From Fallopia convolvulus (lineage: Eukaryota; Streptophyta; Magnoliopsida; Caryophyllales; Polygonaceae): 64,000 nucleotides of DNA. The notes beneath the pieces are model-generated. The model saw only the letters and a list, made by a program, of their open reading frames with translations, had not been told where the DNA came from and ran no database searches. The stretch's first letter is position 1; each line of letters starts with the position of its first letter. The stretch lies in contig OZ024734.1 in NCBI GenBank assembly GCA_964016875.1, forward strand, positions 56,313,496-56,377,495. The letters are read 5' to 3'. Positions 34,255-45,336 of this stretch are shown here, one piece after another. The position numbers and the translations under genes were made by a program.

Positions 34255-37200
34255 ATGGCCACCGACCCATCGCCACCGTTGCCATCGAGCGAAGTCGAGG
34301 CCGTCGCGACGGACCCCACCGAGTCCGCACCAATGGCCGACGCGACGGACCCCACCGAACCCGCCTCCACAGCGGCTGTTCGGGTGGAACCTTCGGCCAC
34401 CGAGGCCATCTCCACCACGTCGGCTCCGGACAGCGAGCCCGTCGCCACCGCGCCCGTCGCCAACGATCCCGTCGCCACCACCGTCCACCAACCTGATCCG
34501 GTTCGTAGTCGGATCCGCACCCGAGCGACATTTACGGTTGAGGTACGTTTTAAATTAATTACGAAATTTTATATGATTTAAATTTTGTTAAATTTCGTAT
34601 TGAATTTTAGATATTAAATTTCGTTTATATAATTGAGTTAATAAAATTAGAATAGGTTCTTAATCAATTTAAATCAATTTGATAATTTGTTTACTATTCA
34701 AATTCCTAGTTATATTTAGTTTTTGTTATTGTTATTAGTTGTTTAATTTAATTTATTTGTATCAATTTAGAGTTATATTTAGATTTTGAATTATTAGTTA
34801 TGAACTTGTAATTAATATAAGTAGATAAGTAGATAAGTATGACCCTAAAAGAATTGATAAATAATTAAATTAAGTAGATAAGCATTTTTTTTCAAGATAA
34901 ATAAGAAGATAATCTAACTTTGACCCTAAATTTTCAACTTGGATTAGGTTAGAGTTGAGACTACGTTAGAAAATCCTGTTTAGGGTTCAAATTCCTATTT
35001 ATGTTTAGTTTGTGTTGTTGTTATTAGTTGTTTTATTTAATTTATTTGTCTTAATTTAGAGTTATATTTAGATTTTGAATTATTAGTTATGATCTTGTAC
35101 TTAATATGAATTTATAGTCGTAGGTTGAATTCTTGCTTTAAAAAAAATAATTACAGTTATAATTAGAGTTTGAATTATTGTTTTATTCATTTTTCATTAC
35201 AAACGTAATGAAAACTGAAATAAAATTAGTAATGATAAATGAGTTTTTGGTTCGGAATTTGAATTTTGACAGAAACGACGAATTCATTAGTTGAATTCAT
35301 ATTCATAGGGTGAATTTCTAAATAAAAGAAAAAAAACTAATAGAAAACTTACTAATTTAATTTGAACTTGTCGCCTAAAGGACGTACACACTAGTTTGAG
35401 CGTTGTCCTCCTCGATAAGAGGAGGAAAAAGGAGGCGCCCAAGCTCACGTGCACCGCGATTGCACATGCGTTACTTGCCAGAGTGCCGCCTACCGAGCAG
35501 CAGCGGATAGCTAGTGATCCGAAGTTGACGCATGCACCGGAGATAGATGTAGACCCCTCCGTCGAGGTGGAGGTTGATTTTACGGAGGAGCTCCTGCAGG
35601 ACGACTTGCCAGATGACGTTGCAGGGGACGACATGCCCTTCACGGAGCAGACGTACAGTTTGATGCTCCCTTAGGTACAGCGAAAGATTTGTCGGTTGAC
35701 GATTACCACATATCCGAGGCCACCATTTCTATTTCACCTCCCACCACGACCCATGTCCCGCCACCACCACCGGTCTTTTTCAGTCCTCCCCCTACTTCTT
35801 CGACCGATCCTACTACATCCGTGGCGGGACCCTCAGCTCCTCCGCTCACATCCACATCCCCTCCTCTCGTTCCAGCAGCACCTATCCCTCCTCCCGTTCC
35901 ATCATCTCACATACCTCCCCCCGCTGCGGAGGTACCCCCGCCCCCCTGCACCAGCAGCAGGGGCCGCTCATGAGGACCCTCCTGCTGCGAAGGGCTTTCC
36001 GGGAGGTCCTATTGACGACAGCCTGTTGACGACGTATTCCACACATGTGGCGGGCAGGATTTGGATCGACCATACCGTACGTAAACTTTTCCAAACTACG
36101 AGTATTTAATTTTTTTCGAAAGCAATGCTTAGTTTTTCTAAGTCACGTTTATTTTCCTCTGTTTAGTATCTTCAGGTCATTAGAGTCTGGTTTAGGAACT
36201 TGGATCCTTTAGACTTGTTTCGAGAGTATATGCATGGAGGACCCAATTCTTGGTGGGGCCTCGTCTAGCGGAGCGGTCTCACCGGGCTGATTGGCATGGA
36301 GTTTGGTGCGATGGACCATATTCTCATCTCTGCATTTCGGGAGCGTTGGTATCCAGAGACCAACTCCTTCCACTTCCCGTGGGGCGAGATGACCATCACC
36401 CTCCATGACATGCACCGCATTTTCGGGCTGCGTATAGATGGAGAGGCTATGGTACCCCAGATGGATATTTTGCAGCTCGAGGCTCGTTTAGGGGATTTTC
36501 TCGGCCTCGATCCACAGACAGCACATGCGTGGAGGACACGGGCCCCGAACAAGGCCATCGCAGCTATTCTGTTGGACATGTTTAGTGGGACGCGACCCGC
36601 ATCCCCAGGGACCATTGCCACTGTGTTTCTATGGTACTTTATTGGGATGACGTTATTCGTCGACAAGTCCGGGAACATGATCAAGACGTGGATATTGGGG
36701 TTTCTATTGGACCACGAGAGGACTGGTCAATATGATTGGGGGGCGGGTTTATTGTCTTTACTATTTCGTGAGCTGGGCATGACGGCGCGCCAAGACTAAG
36801 GGATGCTCGGGTTGCGCTCTTGTTTTAAGGGTACGTGCTTCGTCCTAAATATTCCATTCTTCGAATTTGGTTGGATTCAATATCTTATGAGTATTGTTTC
36901 AGACTTGGATCATGAGTTATTTCGAGCACACCCGGGGCCGGATCAAGTTGGCTATGCAGGTGCTAGCAGACCCTCTTGCAGCCGCACGACAACCTGGTGA
37001 GCGGGCCCCCAGCCGAGACGTGAGGAGGCTAGATGCGATGCGACAGCTTCTAGACACGATCCGTGCAGAGGAGGTTAGACTTCGAAATCAACCTGACGTA
37101 CATTGTATAGTGTGAGCAACGATTGATGATTTGTATTCCGCTTTGTAGATTCACTGGATGTCGTGGGGCAACGAGCTGGATTTTGATGGCGCGTACCGGG

Positions 37201-37863
37201 TGTCTCGCTATAGGGGCGTCCTGGTCATTGGGATCATACAGGAGGCGTACCATCTAGATAGGGCATTGCGGCAGTTTAGTCGCATCCAGACTATCCCTCC
37301 TCCACCATTGCAGCCGGAAGTTGTGGTCCGGCATGACGCGGTTCAGAACCGCCCATACATTGTATCTTATGATCCGGCGGACCATCACTGGGCACAGCGT
37401 ATGGAGCACCTGATCGAGTTGGATGTGTAGCGTGCGGAGTACGCATGGCAGGTGGAGGAGGGCTACTTGGCATGGTTTAGGGCCCGATCTCACGTCTATG
37501 TCGACCCGACGTCGCCGCACCAGGATGACCCCCGTCCTCCTGTGCCTCACCCGATACCGGCAGTTTCTGACAGGATGGTAAGAACATATTGTTTTTAGTT
37601 GTATGTATAAGTTGATATTTGAGTGTACAAACTAATATAATTTGATTTTATTTGCGCAGAGGGTACAACACGCAGTGGGATATATCCGGACCCAGCTACT
37701 ACAGATGCCGCCTGAGCATCCGACTGCACATCATCTCAAGCACGTGCTCCGTATCCTAGATTCCGACGCACCGCTTCCCCCACCAATGCCCACCAGGCAC
37801 TTTCCGGATTCAGTGCACGAGCGCGGCAGTGGCAGCGGCACCTCGCATGAGCGCCATCCTTAG
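34255..37863 (+). pseudogene. Plant mobile domain (PMD, MAIL1/MAIN-like) gene of MULE-A, broken
   Basis: Probable start ATG 34255 (AACCATGG context); exon 1 ends at 34542. An AT-rich intron of about 850 bp carries a 115-bp internal duplication (34708-34820 and about 34994-35110). Exon 2 begins near 35390 and ends in a Pro/Ser/Thr-rich linker with a frameshift near 35690-35960. The PMD core (about 36170-36830) shows ERWYPETNSFHFPWGEMTI, HDMHRIFGLRIDG and RTRAPNKAIAAIL, matching the aminotransferase-like plant mobile domain. Later exons begin near 36903 and 37149, and the last exon ends at 37863. In-frame stops at 36266-36268, 36797-36799 and 37428-37430 inactivate it. PMD proteins of host genes act in silencing and genome stability; transposon-borne forms have unknown roles. 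Confidence 0.72.
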
Positions 37864-38349
37864 ATGCTTTAACATTAGTACATTATGTATCTATTTTTGG
37901 TGGTTTTGGTGGTTTTAGGGTCTTTCACATTAGTACATTACTATTCTTGATTTTGGATGTTTTGGATGGTTCGGATGACATACATTAGTACTTTACGTAT
38001 TTATATTTGTTGTTTTTGGATTATCTCCATTATTGATTTTTCCGATACCTTATCTTCACCTTGATTTGTTGTTTTTGGATGGTTCGGATGACATACATTA
38101 GGGTTTGAAATTTGCACAAAATGGAGTTGAAAAAGAGCGATGGAATTACATATAACATTTGGATCCACATTTCGACGGCGCTTACAACCAACTTACCAAA
38201 AAAACCGTAAACAACAATTATGACTTAAACCACTAAACAAGTGGCACTTGAAAAAACCATAAACAACATACACCCTACACCATAAACAACAACTTACTGA
38301 AAAAACACTTGGATCCATAAAAATTGACTTATAACAGTAAACCACATCA
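37864..38349. other. Convergent spacer between PMD-A and the ubiquitin-like gene
   Basis: About 490 bp without a gene. Contains two copies of a TTGTTTTTGGATGGTTCGGATGAC-type phrase (about 37960 and 38070) and AT-rich sequence. Probably the facing 3' UTRs. Confidence 0.5.
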
Positions 38350-38661
38350 TTAATTCTCCGGCGAAATATCATCAATCGCCCGAATCTCGTCACCTTCAGT
38401 CAGGCGAAGCTGCACCGTGGTTTCTTTGGCGTAGAAACGATGTGTTATATCGTTGTCGTTCAAGAAGAAGCGACAATATCCCGGTGGTGCTCCATAGCCA
38501 GCTTCGCTCCAGTTCATGATGATGTTTTTTATTGATGCGCCTTGTATCACAGACCATTCCGTCTTTGTCTCCCTCACCCCATGGACGTGTACGATGGAGA
38601 AGTTTATGATGGGTGGAGCAAAGGGGTAGGTTCGCGATGAACACGCTTTCCTTTTAGCCAT
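38350..38661 (-). CDS. SUMO/ubiquitin-fold-like small protein of MULE-A (103 aa)
   Basis: Intact 103-residue frame from ATG 38661 with no intron. It begins MAKRKACSSRTY, a basic tail, then a region patterned like a beta-grasp fold: NFSIVHVHG (strand), a central helix region (KNIIMNWSEAG), GYCRFFLNDNDIT, and QLRLTEGDEIRAIDDI. The last two match the SUMO pattern of RFLFDG...TP.EL.MEDGDEID. It ends DISPEN and so lacks the Gly-Gly needed for conjugation. It is roughly 60% identical to the MULE-B protein at 59462-59776. Upstream, a TATA-like ATTTTATA (38748-38755) and a GTGACAAGAC...TGCATGCA block (38780-38804) are shared with the MULE-B copy. The SUMO assignment is by eye and remote. Confidence 0.75.
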   Translation of the reverse strand: MAKRKACSSRTYPFAPPIINFSIVHVHGVRETKTEWSVIQGASIKNIIMNWSEAGYGAPPGYCRFFLNDNDITHRFYAKETTVQLRLTEGDEIRAIDDISPEN

Positions 38662-39094
38662 TGGGGTGCCGATAATGAAATTCTGGTTTCGGTATAGAGT
38701 TTAGGGCTGATAGAGCGTGGAGCAACAATGGAGAAGGTTTAAGTCTCATTTTATACTTGGAATTTTCTCGAAGGGAGAGATGTGCATGCATACGTCTTGT
38801 CACCAGAAAAGTTGTTGGTATACTATTTTCAGAAGCATGCGCGGAACTGGTAAAAATGGAATATGAAAGTCTTGTTTTCAGAAGGGAGAGATGTGCATAC
38901 ATAAGTCTTGTCACCCAGTTGGGGTGAAAGGGGTAATAGAAGGCGCGCAATGGGGCCTCGTGTCTGCGCGAAATGGGCCTTCGAGTAGGCACGAAGGCCC
39001 ATTTCGCGCAGACACGAGGGCCCATTGCGCGCCTTCTGTTACCCCTTTCACCCAACTCAGATATTATACTATTAAAAATGGGCCTTCGTAAAAA
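38662..39094 (-). promoter_or_regulatory. Promoter region of the MULE-A ubiquitin-like gene, with repeats and a hairpin
   Basis: Holds the TATA-like site, two copies of a 35-bp phrase (about 38775-38807 and 38881-38914) carrying ATGTGCATGCAT or ATGTGCATACAT plus GTCTTGTCACC, and a large hairpin (38918-39056). TGCATGCA is an RY-type element core. Confidence 0.5.
38918..39056. repeat. 65-bp-arm inverted repeat in MULE-A
   Basis: Left arm 38918-38983 and right arm 38992-39056 are reverse complements with about three differences and one indel; loop AGTAGGCA. The arms contain CGCGAAATGGGCC and GCGCGCAAT, the motif words also found in the MULE-A subterminal regions. Confidence 0.9.
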
Positions 39095-39440
39095 CATATC
39101 CCATAACAATCCATCAAAATACATGAAATATTTTCATAAATCTTTTAAACGGGGCACACAATACATCGAAATACATGAAATATGAAAGTTATTCTTAATA
39201 AAGTACATATCCCATAACAATCCATCGAAATACATGAAATATGAAAGTTCATAAATCTCCTAAACAGGGCACACAATACATCGAAATACATGAAATACGA
39301 AAGTTATTCTTGATAAAGTACATATCCCATAACAATCCATAGAAATACATGAAATATGAAAGTTCATAAATCTCCTAAACAGGGCACACAATACATCGAA
39401 ATACATGAAATACGAAAGTTCTTCTTAATAAAGTACATAT
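39095..39440. repeat. 115-bp tandem repeat, 3 copies
   Basis: The phrase CATAAATC(T/C)(T/C)(T/C)TAAAC begins at 39135, 39250 and 39365, exactly 115 bp apart, downstream of the transposase gene 3' end. Confidence 0.85.
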
Positions 39441-39712
39441 CCCATTACAATCCATCTTGCCACAACACTGTCCTAAGCAAATGTCTCCAGATCCCGACCG
39501 ATGTCCCTTCGGCAAGCCTTCCAATGGTCAATCCTCGGGGTAAGAGCCTCGAGCCAGTAGTCGGCGTTGGGATCGTGAAATTGACGCCATGCATGAGGAG
39601 GTGGGGGGATAGGCGAGTTCCTCGTAAGCCATACCTGAAAAATGTTTAAAAAAATGTTATGTCACATATACGAAAGCAAGATGTACCTAAACAAAAAACT
39701 TTAAAAAAATGA

Positions 39713-42700
39713 TTACAAATTTCTCACCGGTATGAAGTGGTCCCGTTGACCAACGAGGGCAATAGCAACGACAGGTGGCGGTATCCCATGTCCTTGATTG
39801 TTACCAAAAATCCGCAACGGTAAACACGTATGGGAGCCTCGATCCCTCGATAACATCACAAGTGGCACTTGATAAAAGGTAGAAAACACAAGGTCGTGTA
39901 GCGGCATGTCTAGCCAATAACTGTTCGAGCAAGGAGACTCCACATGGCCGATCTGCTCCAAGAAGTCATCAAATGATGTAAGGCCCCTAGTGAACAAGAC
40001 TTGATACATATCTCTGTTACGCATCAATTCTGCCTGAAGCTCCCATCGAATACTGTAATACTCCTCCTCTAGCTTCCCAAATACGCAAGCAAGGGATCGA
40101 AACCCACAATGACCGGCTCCCATCACGTCTCTAGCATCCTCAATGAACGGAAAAACAAAACTATCCACATTACCCATGCCAAAGTTAACCCCGCGCCATT
40201 TGACGCTCGTCGGGGGGCCACGGTGGCTTCCATCGGCGGGGGTAGCGGTGGTAGGAGGCGCGGTCGCAACCGGAGGCGTATCAACTCCAACTCCGGTCCG
40301 TTTCTTATTCCTAGATCCTTTAGGTCTTCCGCGTGGTCGGGATGGCGCCGATGTATTTGCTTTGCTCCGACTGTCGTTGTCTTTCCGTCTTTGTTGCTCC
40401 CTCTCGTACTCTTCCATTACGTGCTCAAGGTGTGTTTTCTCCCGGGTGGTTGAATACTTGTTGGCTCCATCTGGCGTCTCGTATGGTATCGGCTCAATAA
40501 GGTTTGTGTCTTCATGATGCTCTGAATCTTTGAACGCTGATGTGATATGCAAATACTGGTCTCTACGCATCTGACCGCTATTTCGCTTTGCCACCATTTC
40601 GTCCAACGTGGGGTCTTGAATGGTCAAGGGTACGCATGCAAGGGCAAGATCGTTGTCATCGCTAAGGTCACCCCATTCGATCTGTTTCCAAAAAAGATGT
40701 ATCTCCTCCAGATCGATGGGTACTTTAGTTATGATAGCGTCTGCAACTCGATGCTTGCATGGAAGACCGTGACATTTCCTCCAAAAGTAGTCGTGGCACT
40801 CCATATCGAGTGTACCCTACGTCAACTCAATTGCTATATCATAATACATGTCTAACAACTTACCTAGGCATTGCCTTGAAACGTGTCCGCGTATAGGACG
40901 AAACAGCGCTTTGAACTTATTCGCCAGTAGTCTGTATTTTGTTGGTTTCTGTATTCTGGTTCTCTCAAAGGCTGTCCTCAAAGTGTTGGTTTGAGATTGC
41001 ATCTGGATGTGAATCCTTAGTATCACGGTGTTGAAGCCTCCTCGAGATGAATCCAATATCTTTTTCAGCACAACGTGCATCCCTTCGACCCTGAAAAACA
41101 CATGTTAAAGTTTAAGTATTGAACATATACACTTTCTAATATTCAAACTGAATTCAAATGCTAAAAATGAAATTACCTATTGGTGGTTCTCGTCTGAAAG
41201 TGGAGTGTATGATCCGTCCAAGCACGAACTATGTTCTTCTTGAATTGATTAAGCCACACCTTCTCCATGTATGCAATAAGCATCGGTCGCCATCTTCTCT
41301 TCAATTCTACATATCGTTCTTCAAATGTCGCCTTTGTGGTGGACGAAAAGAGCGCCCAACAAGCGTTTGCAAACCCGCGTGACAACACATGTGGTTTTTC
41401 AGCGTTCGCAAACACCTTTAGGCCGTACGCAATAATTTTGTGTCTGATGTGCACCCAACACAACAAATGTTGGACTCCGTCCCCGAAAACTTGACTTATC
41501 GCCTTGATTAGAGCCTGCTCGCGATCTGTCATGATTGTATTGACCTGGACTCCAAGCTCGTCGTACACGCCTTTCTATTGAGTTAACACCCACCTATAAC
41601 TAGCGACATCTTCGTTTGAAATAAATGCAAACCCGATGCTGAATGTATTTCCGGTGCAAGTGAAGCCAACCATCTCCAATAAAGGCATGTCGTACCTAGC
41701 ACAACAAGTTGTTTTAAGTATTTATACTGGAAATATACTAATCAAGTCGATTACATAATAAAATAATATACCTATTGGTCTTGTATGTGGAGTCCATAAT
41801 AACGACATAGGGAAACATCTTCAGCATGCGCATACTTGTGGGGTGCACAAAAAACAAGGCATTCATAACATTAGAACCCCTTACTCCTCTTGGACGGACA
41901 ATGTATCATCGGTCTTTCAAGAACTTCAGAGACCATTGTGTCACCGTCAATTCTCCGCAATCCTCAAGAAGTAACTTATCCCTCATATTGTAGATTTGTC
42001 TAATTGAGGTCACATTTCCCGGGTACCTTGACCTCAACTCTTCAAGTATCATCTTCGGGGTGGCTAGATATAGGAACTTCTCTTTCACAAACTCCTTCTG
42101 CTCAGCTGTCAATCGGCCCGCATATGGATGAGCTAACAAACTAGTGGGGAGGCGATGATTGTGTTGTCCACACTTTACCGTTAAGATCCATCCATTTTTT
42201 CCCTTGAGGCGGACCCCATTCAATTCAAACGGACATCCACACTTCCTAGTCGGTGTATCGGTAAGTGGCTTATAAATGCTCCTATTTTCCAGTCCGGGCA
42301 ACACCCTCTTGCCACATCTATATCTACCGGCTAGGTCACAAGTGAGTATGACCTTGTTTGGATTTGAGGTTTTTATGACTAGTACTAAATTCTTCGAAAT
42401 TGCAATTTGTCTAGCCCAATCAAGCATTTCTCTTCGATCACTCCACAACCCATCGTAGTGGAAAGCAATAGAAAAATCTATTCCGACAACCTATGATTTC
42501 AAAATGTAAAAACAAAATATTATAAATTACACTATCCTAACTTTCAATATACTACGTTCGTAAATGACATAATATTATGGGTTCTTTGAAAAATACCTGT
42601 TCTGCCTCGCTTGATGCATCGGAGTCGGTTCCGTATTCTTCTCCCGATACACCTTCCTCATCCTCAGCTATGAAACTATCGATTGACGATGAATCTTCCT

Positions 42701-42749
42701 CCTCGGGATGATAATCGGTCGATGACGTATCTTCTTCTCCTGACGACAT
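39713..42749 (-). pseudogene. MULE-A transposase fused to AT-hook and OTU protease domain, with in-frame stops
   Basis: Exons (minus): 42749-42597 (acidic start MSSGEEDTSST), 42490-41772, 41695-41177 and 41090-39713; introns are GT-AG. Order: FAR1/MULE-type zinc-binding N-domain (CGCPFELNGVRL...CGQHNHRL, about 42130-42250); DDE transposase with first Asp in MDSTYKTN (about 41790), second in MTDREQAL (about 41530) and a CWALF/Glu-rich segment; SWIM zinc finger (CHGLPCKH, about 40770); AT-hook RPRGRPKGSRNKK (about 40300); OTU domain with GHCGFRSLA (nucleophile Cys, about 40110) and HFIPVR (His, about 39725). Usual OTU Asp/Asn before Cys are Ala/His here. In-frame stops: TGA 41906-41908, TAG 41575-41577 and TAG 40817-40819. 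It would have cut and moved the element; the OTU role is unknown. Confidence 0.85.
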
Positions 42750-43105
42750 TTGCAAGCAATGATGTGGAATGCAGGTATACTCCAACTATAATGTGAAATC
42801 GAAATGGGTATTTATAGGGGACAATTCGACCGTTTTTTTTACCGTTGAGATGCGCGCAACGAGGCCTCGCGCCAGTCCAACGGTACTTTTTTTTACCGTT
42901 GGATTGCGCGCAACACCGTTGCGCGCATGCACGAAACGGTGTTGCGCGCGCAACGAGGTTGCGGGGGTCCCCTTCCGCCACGCTCCCGAAACCCTTTTGA
43001 ATATTCTGGAATTGCCCTCTTTCGCGCAACGTCATTTCGCGCGAAATGGTGTTGCGCGGATATTTGTGTGCGCTTACCAATTTTCTCGTGTGTATAAATC
43101 AACAG
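42750..43105. promoter_or_regulatory. MULE-A right subterminal region with GCGCGCAAC palindromes
   Basis: About 350 bp upstream of the transposase start. GTTGCGCGC / GCGCGCAAC words occur at about 42852, 42906, 42918 and 42941, and CGCGAAATG-type words at about 43038. It includes the facing pair CCAACGGTA...TACCGTTGG around 42878-42902. Together they form several overlapping inverted repeats in very GC-rich DNA. Likely transposase-binding or promoter sequence. Confidence 0.5.
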
Positions 43106-43283
43106 CCTTTTTTAATCAATTATATATTATGTAGTTGAATCACTTTATGCAATTTTCAATTTTATCCTCTCATTTTATTTAATAATTTTTTATTTAATAA
43201 TTTTTTTAATTAATTTATTATGAGATTGGATAAAATTTTATCTCTATCCATTATCATTATTTTTTATCTTTGTCCATGTTCAT

Positions 43284-44534
43284 GAAGAAGAGTCACGTGC
43301 GGAGCTCAAAAAAAAAAAGAGTCACGTGCGAATGGTCGCCTGGGTGCGAAATAAGAATAAATCTCGATCGTTCATTCCAAAAAATCAACTTCCCTGATTA
43401 AACATTCATTAAAAAAATAAAATACGGCACGGGCGAATTTTTCCCGCATTATTCGCATATTTCTCAATTAAATACGACACGGACGAATTTTTTCCGAATT
43501 ATTCACGAATTTTTCGAAAAATACGTTTTTATGAGACGCGCCCAGTTTGTTCATCAGAAATAGCGATTTGTTCATCAATATTCACCAATTGTTCATCAAT
43601 ACTAACTAATTGTGCATTGAGTTTTTGATAACATTGTTCATTGATTTCGAACTTTTTTCATTTTTCATTTTATTTTTTAACCTTATTTATTTGTAGGAAT
43701 ACAATATTTATGTAGTTTTTTATGCACATATAATTAGTTTTGATATACCCATATTTGTTCATTGATATACTCGTATTTGTTCATTGATATACCCCTATTT
43801 GTTCATTGATATACCCATGGTATACCATTATTTGTTCATTAGTATACTTCTTTTTTGTTCATTGGTATACCCTATTTGTTCATTGATATACCCTATTTGT
43901 TCATTGATATGACCAAATATGCATATAGCAATGAACAAATTGATGTTATTAATGAACAAATATGCATATAGCAATGAACAAATTGAGGTTACTAGTAAAC
44001 AAATATGCATCTAGTAATGAACAATTATATGAAAAAGGCAATGAACAAATAAGCATAAACCAGTTAACAAATTAATGTTACTAATGAACAAATATGCATA
44101 AACCGATGAACAAATATGCCAAAACCAATGAATAAATATTTTCGTTTTTTATGAACAAAATCACAATGTTGATGAACATATTGCATGTAATTTTGATACA
44201 CATTTGTTCATTTTTTATGTACAAACAATAGATTTTTGATGCACAAGCAATAGTTTATTTATGCATAAAATCACAATTTTGATGAACAAAACTACAGTTT
44301 TGATAAACAAATCCACATTATTGATGAACAAATCCACAATACTGATGAACAATCTGGGCGCGTGTCCTATGTCCTTTTTTTTCAAAAATACGCGAATAAT
44401 TCGCCAATAATTCGCCCGTGCCGTTTTTCCCCCTTTTTAAGTGAAATGATCAGCGTCTTTGATTTTTCTTGATCCAACGGCTCCTGTTCTTTCTAATTTC
44501 GCACCTGGGCGCCCATTCGCACCTGAATCTTACT
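43284..44534. mobile_element. Foldback MULE-like MITE, copy 1
   Basis: Flanked by CCATGTTCAT at 43274-43283 and 44535-44544; the 9-11-bp duplication fits Mutator-like transposition. The ends carry inverted repeats around GTGCGAATGGNCGCC...GGTGCGAAAT. The inverted arms extend about 200 bp inwards, sharing ACGGCACGG[GA]CGAATT and GCCCAG.TTGTTCATC. The core is made of degenerate repeats of TTGTTCATC(A/T) on the left and the inverse TGAACAAAT on the right. No protein gene. Left flank has a partial repeat of GAGTCACGTGCG at 43290-43318. Confidence 0.75.
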
Positions 44535-44544
44535 CCATGTTCAT

Positions 44545-44862
44545 TATATTATAATATGTAATTATCTTCTATCCATATATTAATAATAATTTTTTATTAA
44601 TATTTTTAATTATGTATGTATATTATTATATATTACGAGATCTTGCACATATTTATCATATACAATATATCACGTTATTTTGATCTCTTTATTTCTTATA
44701 TTATATTATTTTTTTATTTTTAACATTCTATCTATATCAAACTAATTTTATAATATTAATTATATATTACAAGATCTTGCACATAACAAGTTTTTAATAT
44801 TAACTATATGTTTAATTTTATAATAACTACTACTGCATTACGTTAATTATGTGCAACGTAAC
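44545..44862. other. AT-rich Helitron 3 remnant
   Basis: No gene; AT-rich DNA left between two inserted elements. Confidence 0.5.
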
Positions 44863-45328
44863 TAGAGCTGTCAAAAGCTAACCCGACCCGAAAAACCGAC
44901 CCGAACCGCCCGAAAAATTTAGGGTCAAGACCCAAAAGTTTGAACCCGAAACCCAAAATAAACCGAAGCCGATAGACCCGAAACCCGTTGGGTTCAAACC
45001 TGAAAAAACCGTTGGGTTCAAACCCGAAATCCAATTTGTTATATTTTAAGAATATATAATGTATTTTAAAAATTATAATATATTTTATTATTAAATATAT
45101 ATAAAAATAATAGATTTATTATTAAATATTATTTTTTAAATAAAAAATATTTTAATAATTGTATAAAAATCAATTTTCTTGACCTGTTAGGTCGACCCGA
45201 CCCGCCCGACAACCCGCAATGACCCGACCCGATTTGACCGGTGACCCGTTACGACCCAAACCCGACTCAACCCGAACCCGAAATAACCGAACCCGAACCC
45301 GACCTGACCGGCCCGTTTGACACCTCTA
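44863..45328. mobile_element. hAT-type MITE with perfect 8-bp TSD
   Basis: AACGTAAC at 44855-44862 is repeated exactly at 45329-45336. Termini TAGAGCTGTCAAA and (inverted) TAGAGGTGTCAAA form the terminal inverted repeat. The 466-bp body holds many ACCCGACCCG / CCCGAACCCG words around an AT-rich centre, as in common plant non-autonomous hAT families. No transposase. Confidence 0.9.
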
Positions 45329-45336
45329 AACGTAAC

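Larger units (their letters stand above)
33940..43105. mobile_element. MULE-A: Mutator-like element with transposase-OTU, PMD and ubiquitin-like genes
   Basis: Limits are inferred by comparing the flanks with Helitron 2: sequence like 32455-32500 ends near 33940 and sequence like 32505-32640 resumes near 43105, with TTTTTAAT-like sequence at both borders. Inside are a PMD gene (plus), a small ubiquitin-like gene (minus) and a MULE transposase-OTU gene (minus). Terminal inverted repeats were not identified; only short similarity (GCGCG[GA]AA near both ends) is visible. Subterminal sequences are rich in GCACGAAATGGGC and GTTGCGCGCAAC motifs. Confidence 0.7.

Noticed and set aside
33915..34531. 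Long minus-strand frames opposite PMD-A exon 1
   Set aside because: GC-rich low-complexity shadows; the plus strand has a good start context, splice donor and leads into the PMD.
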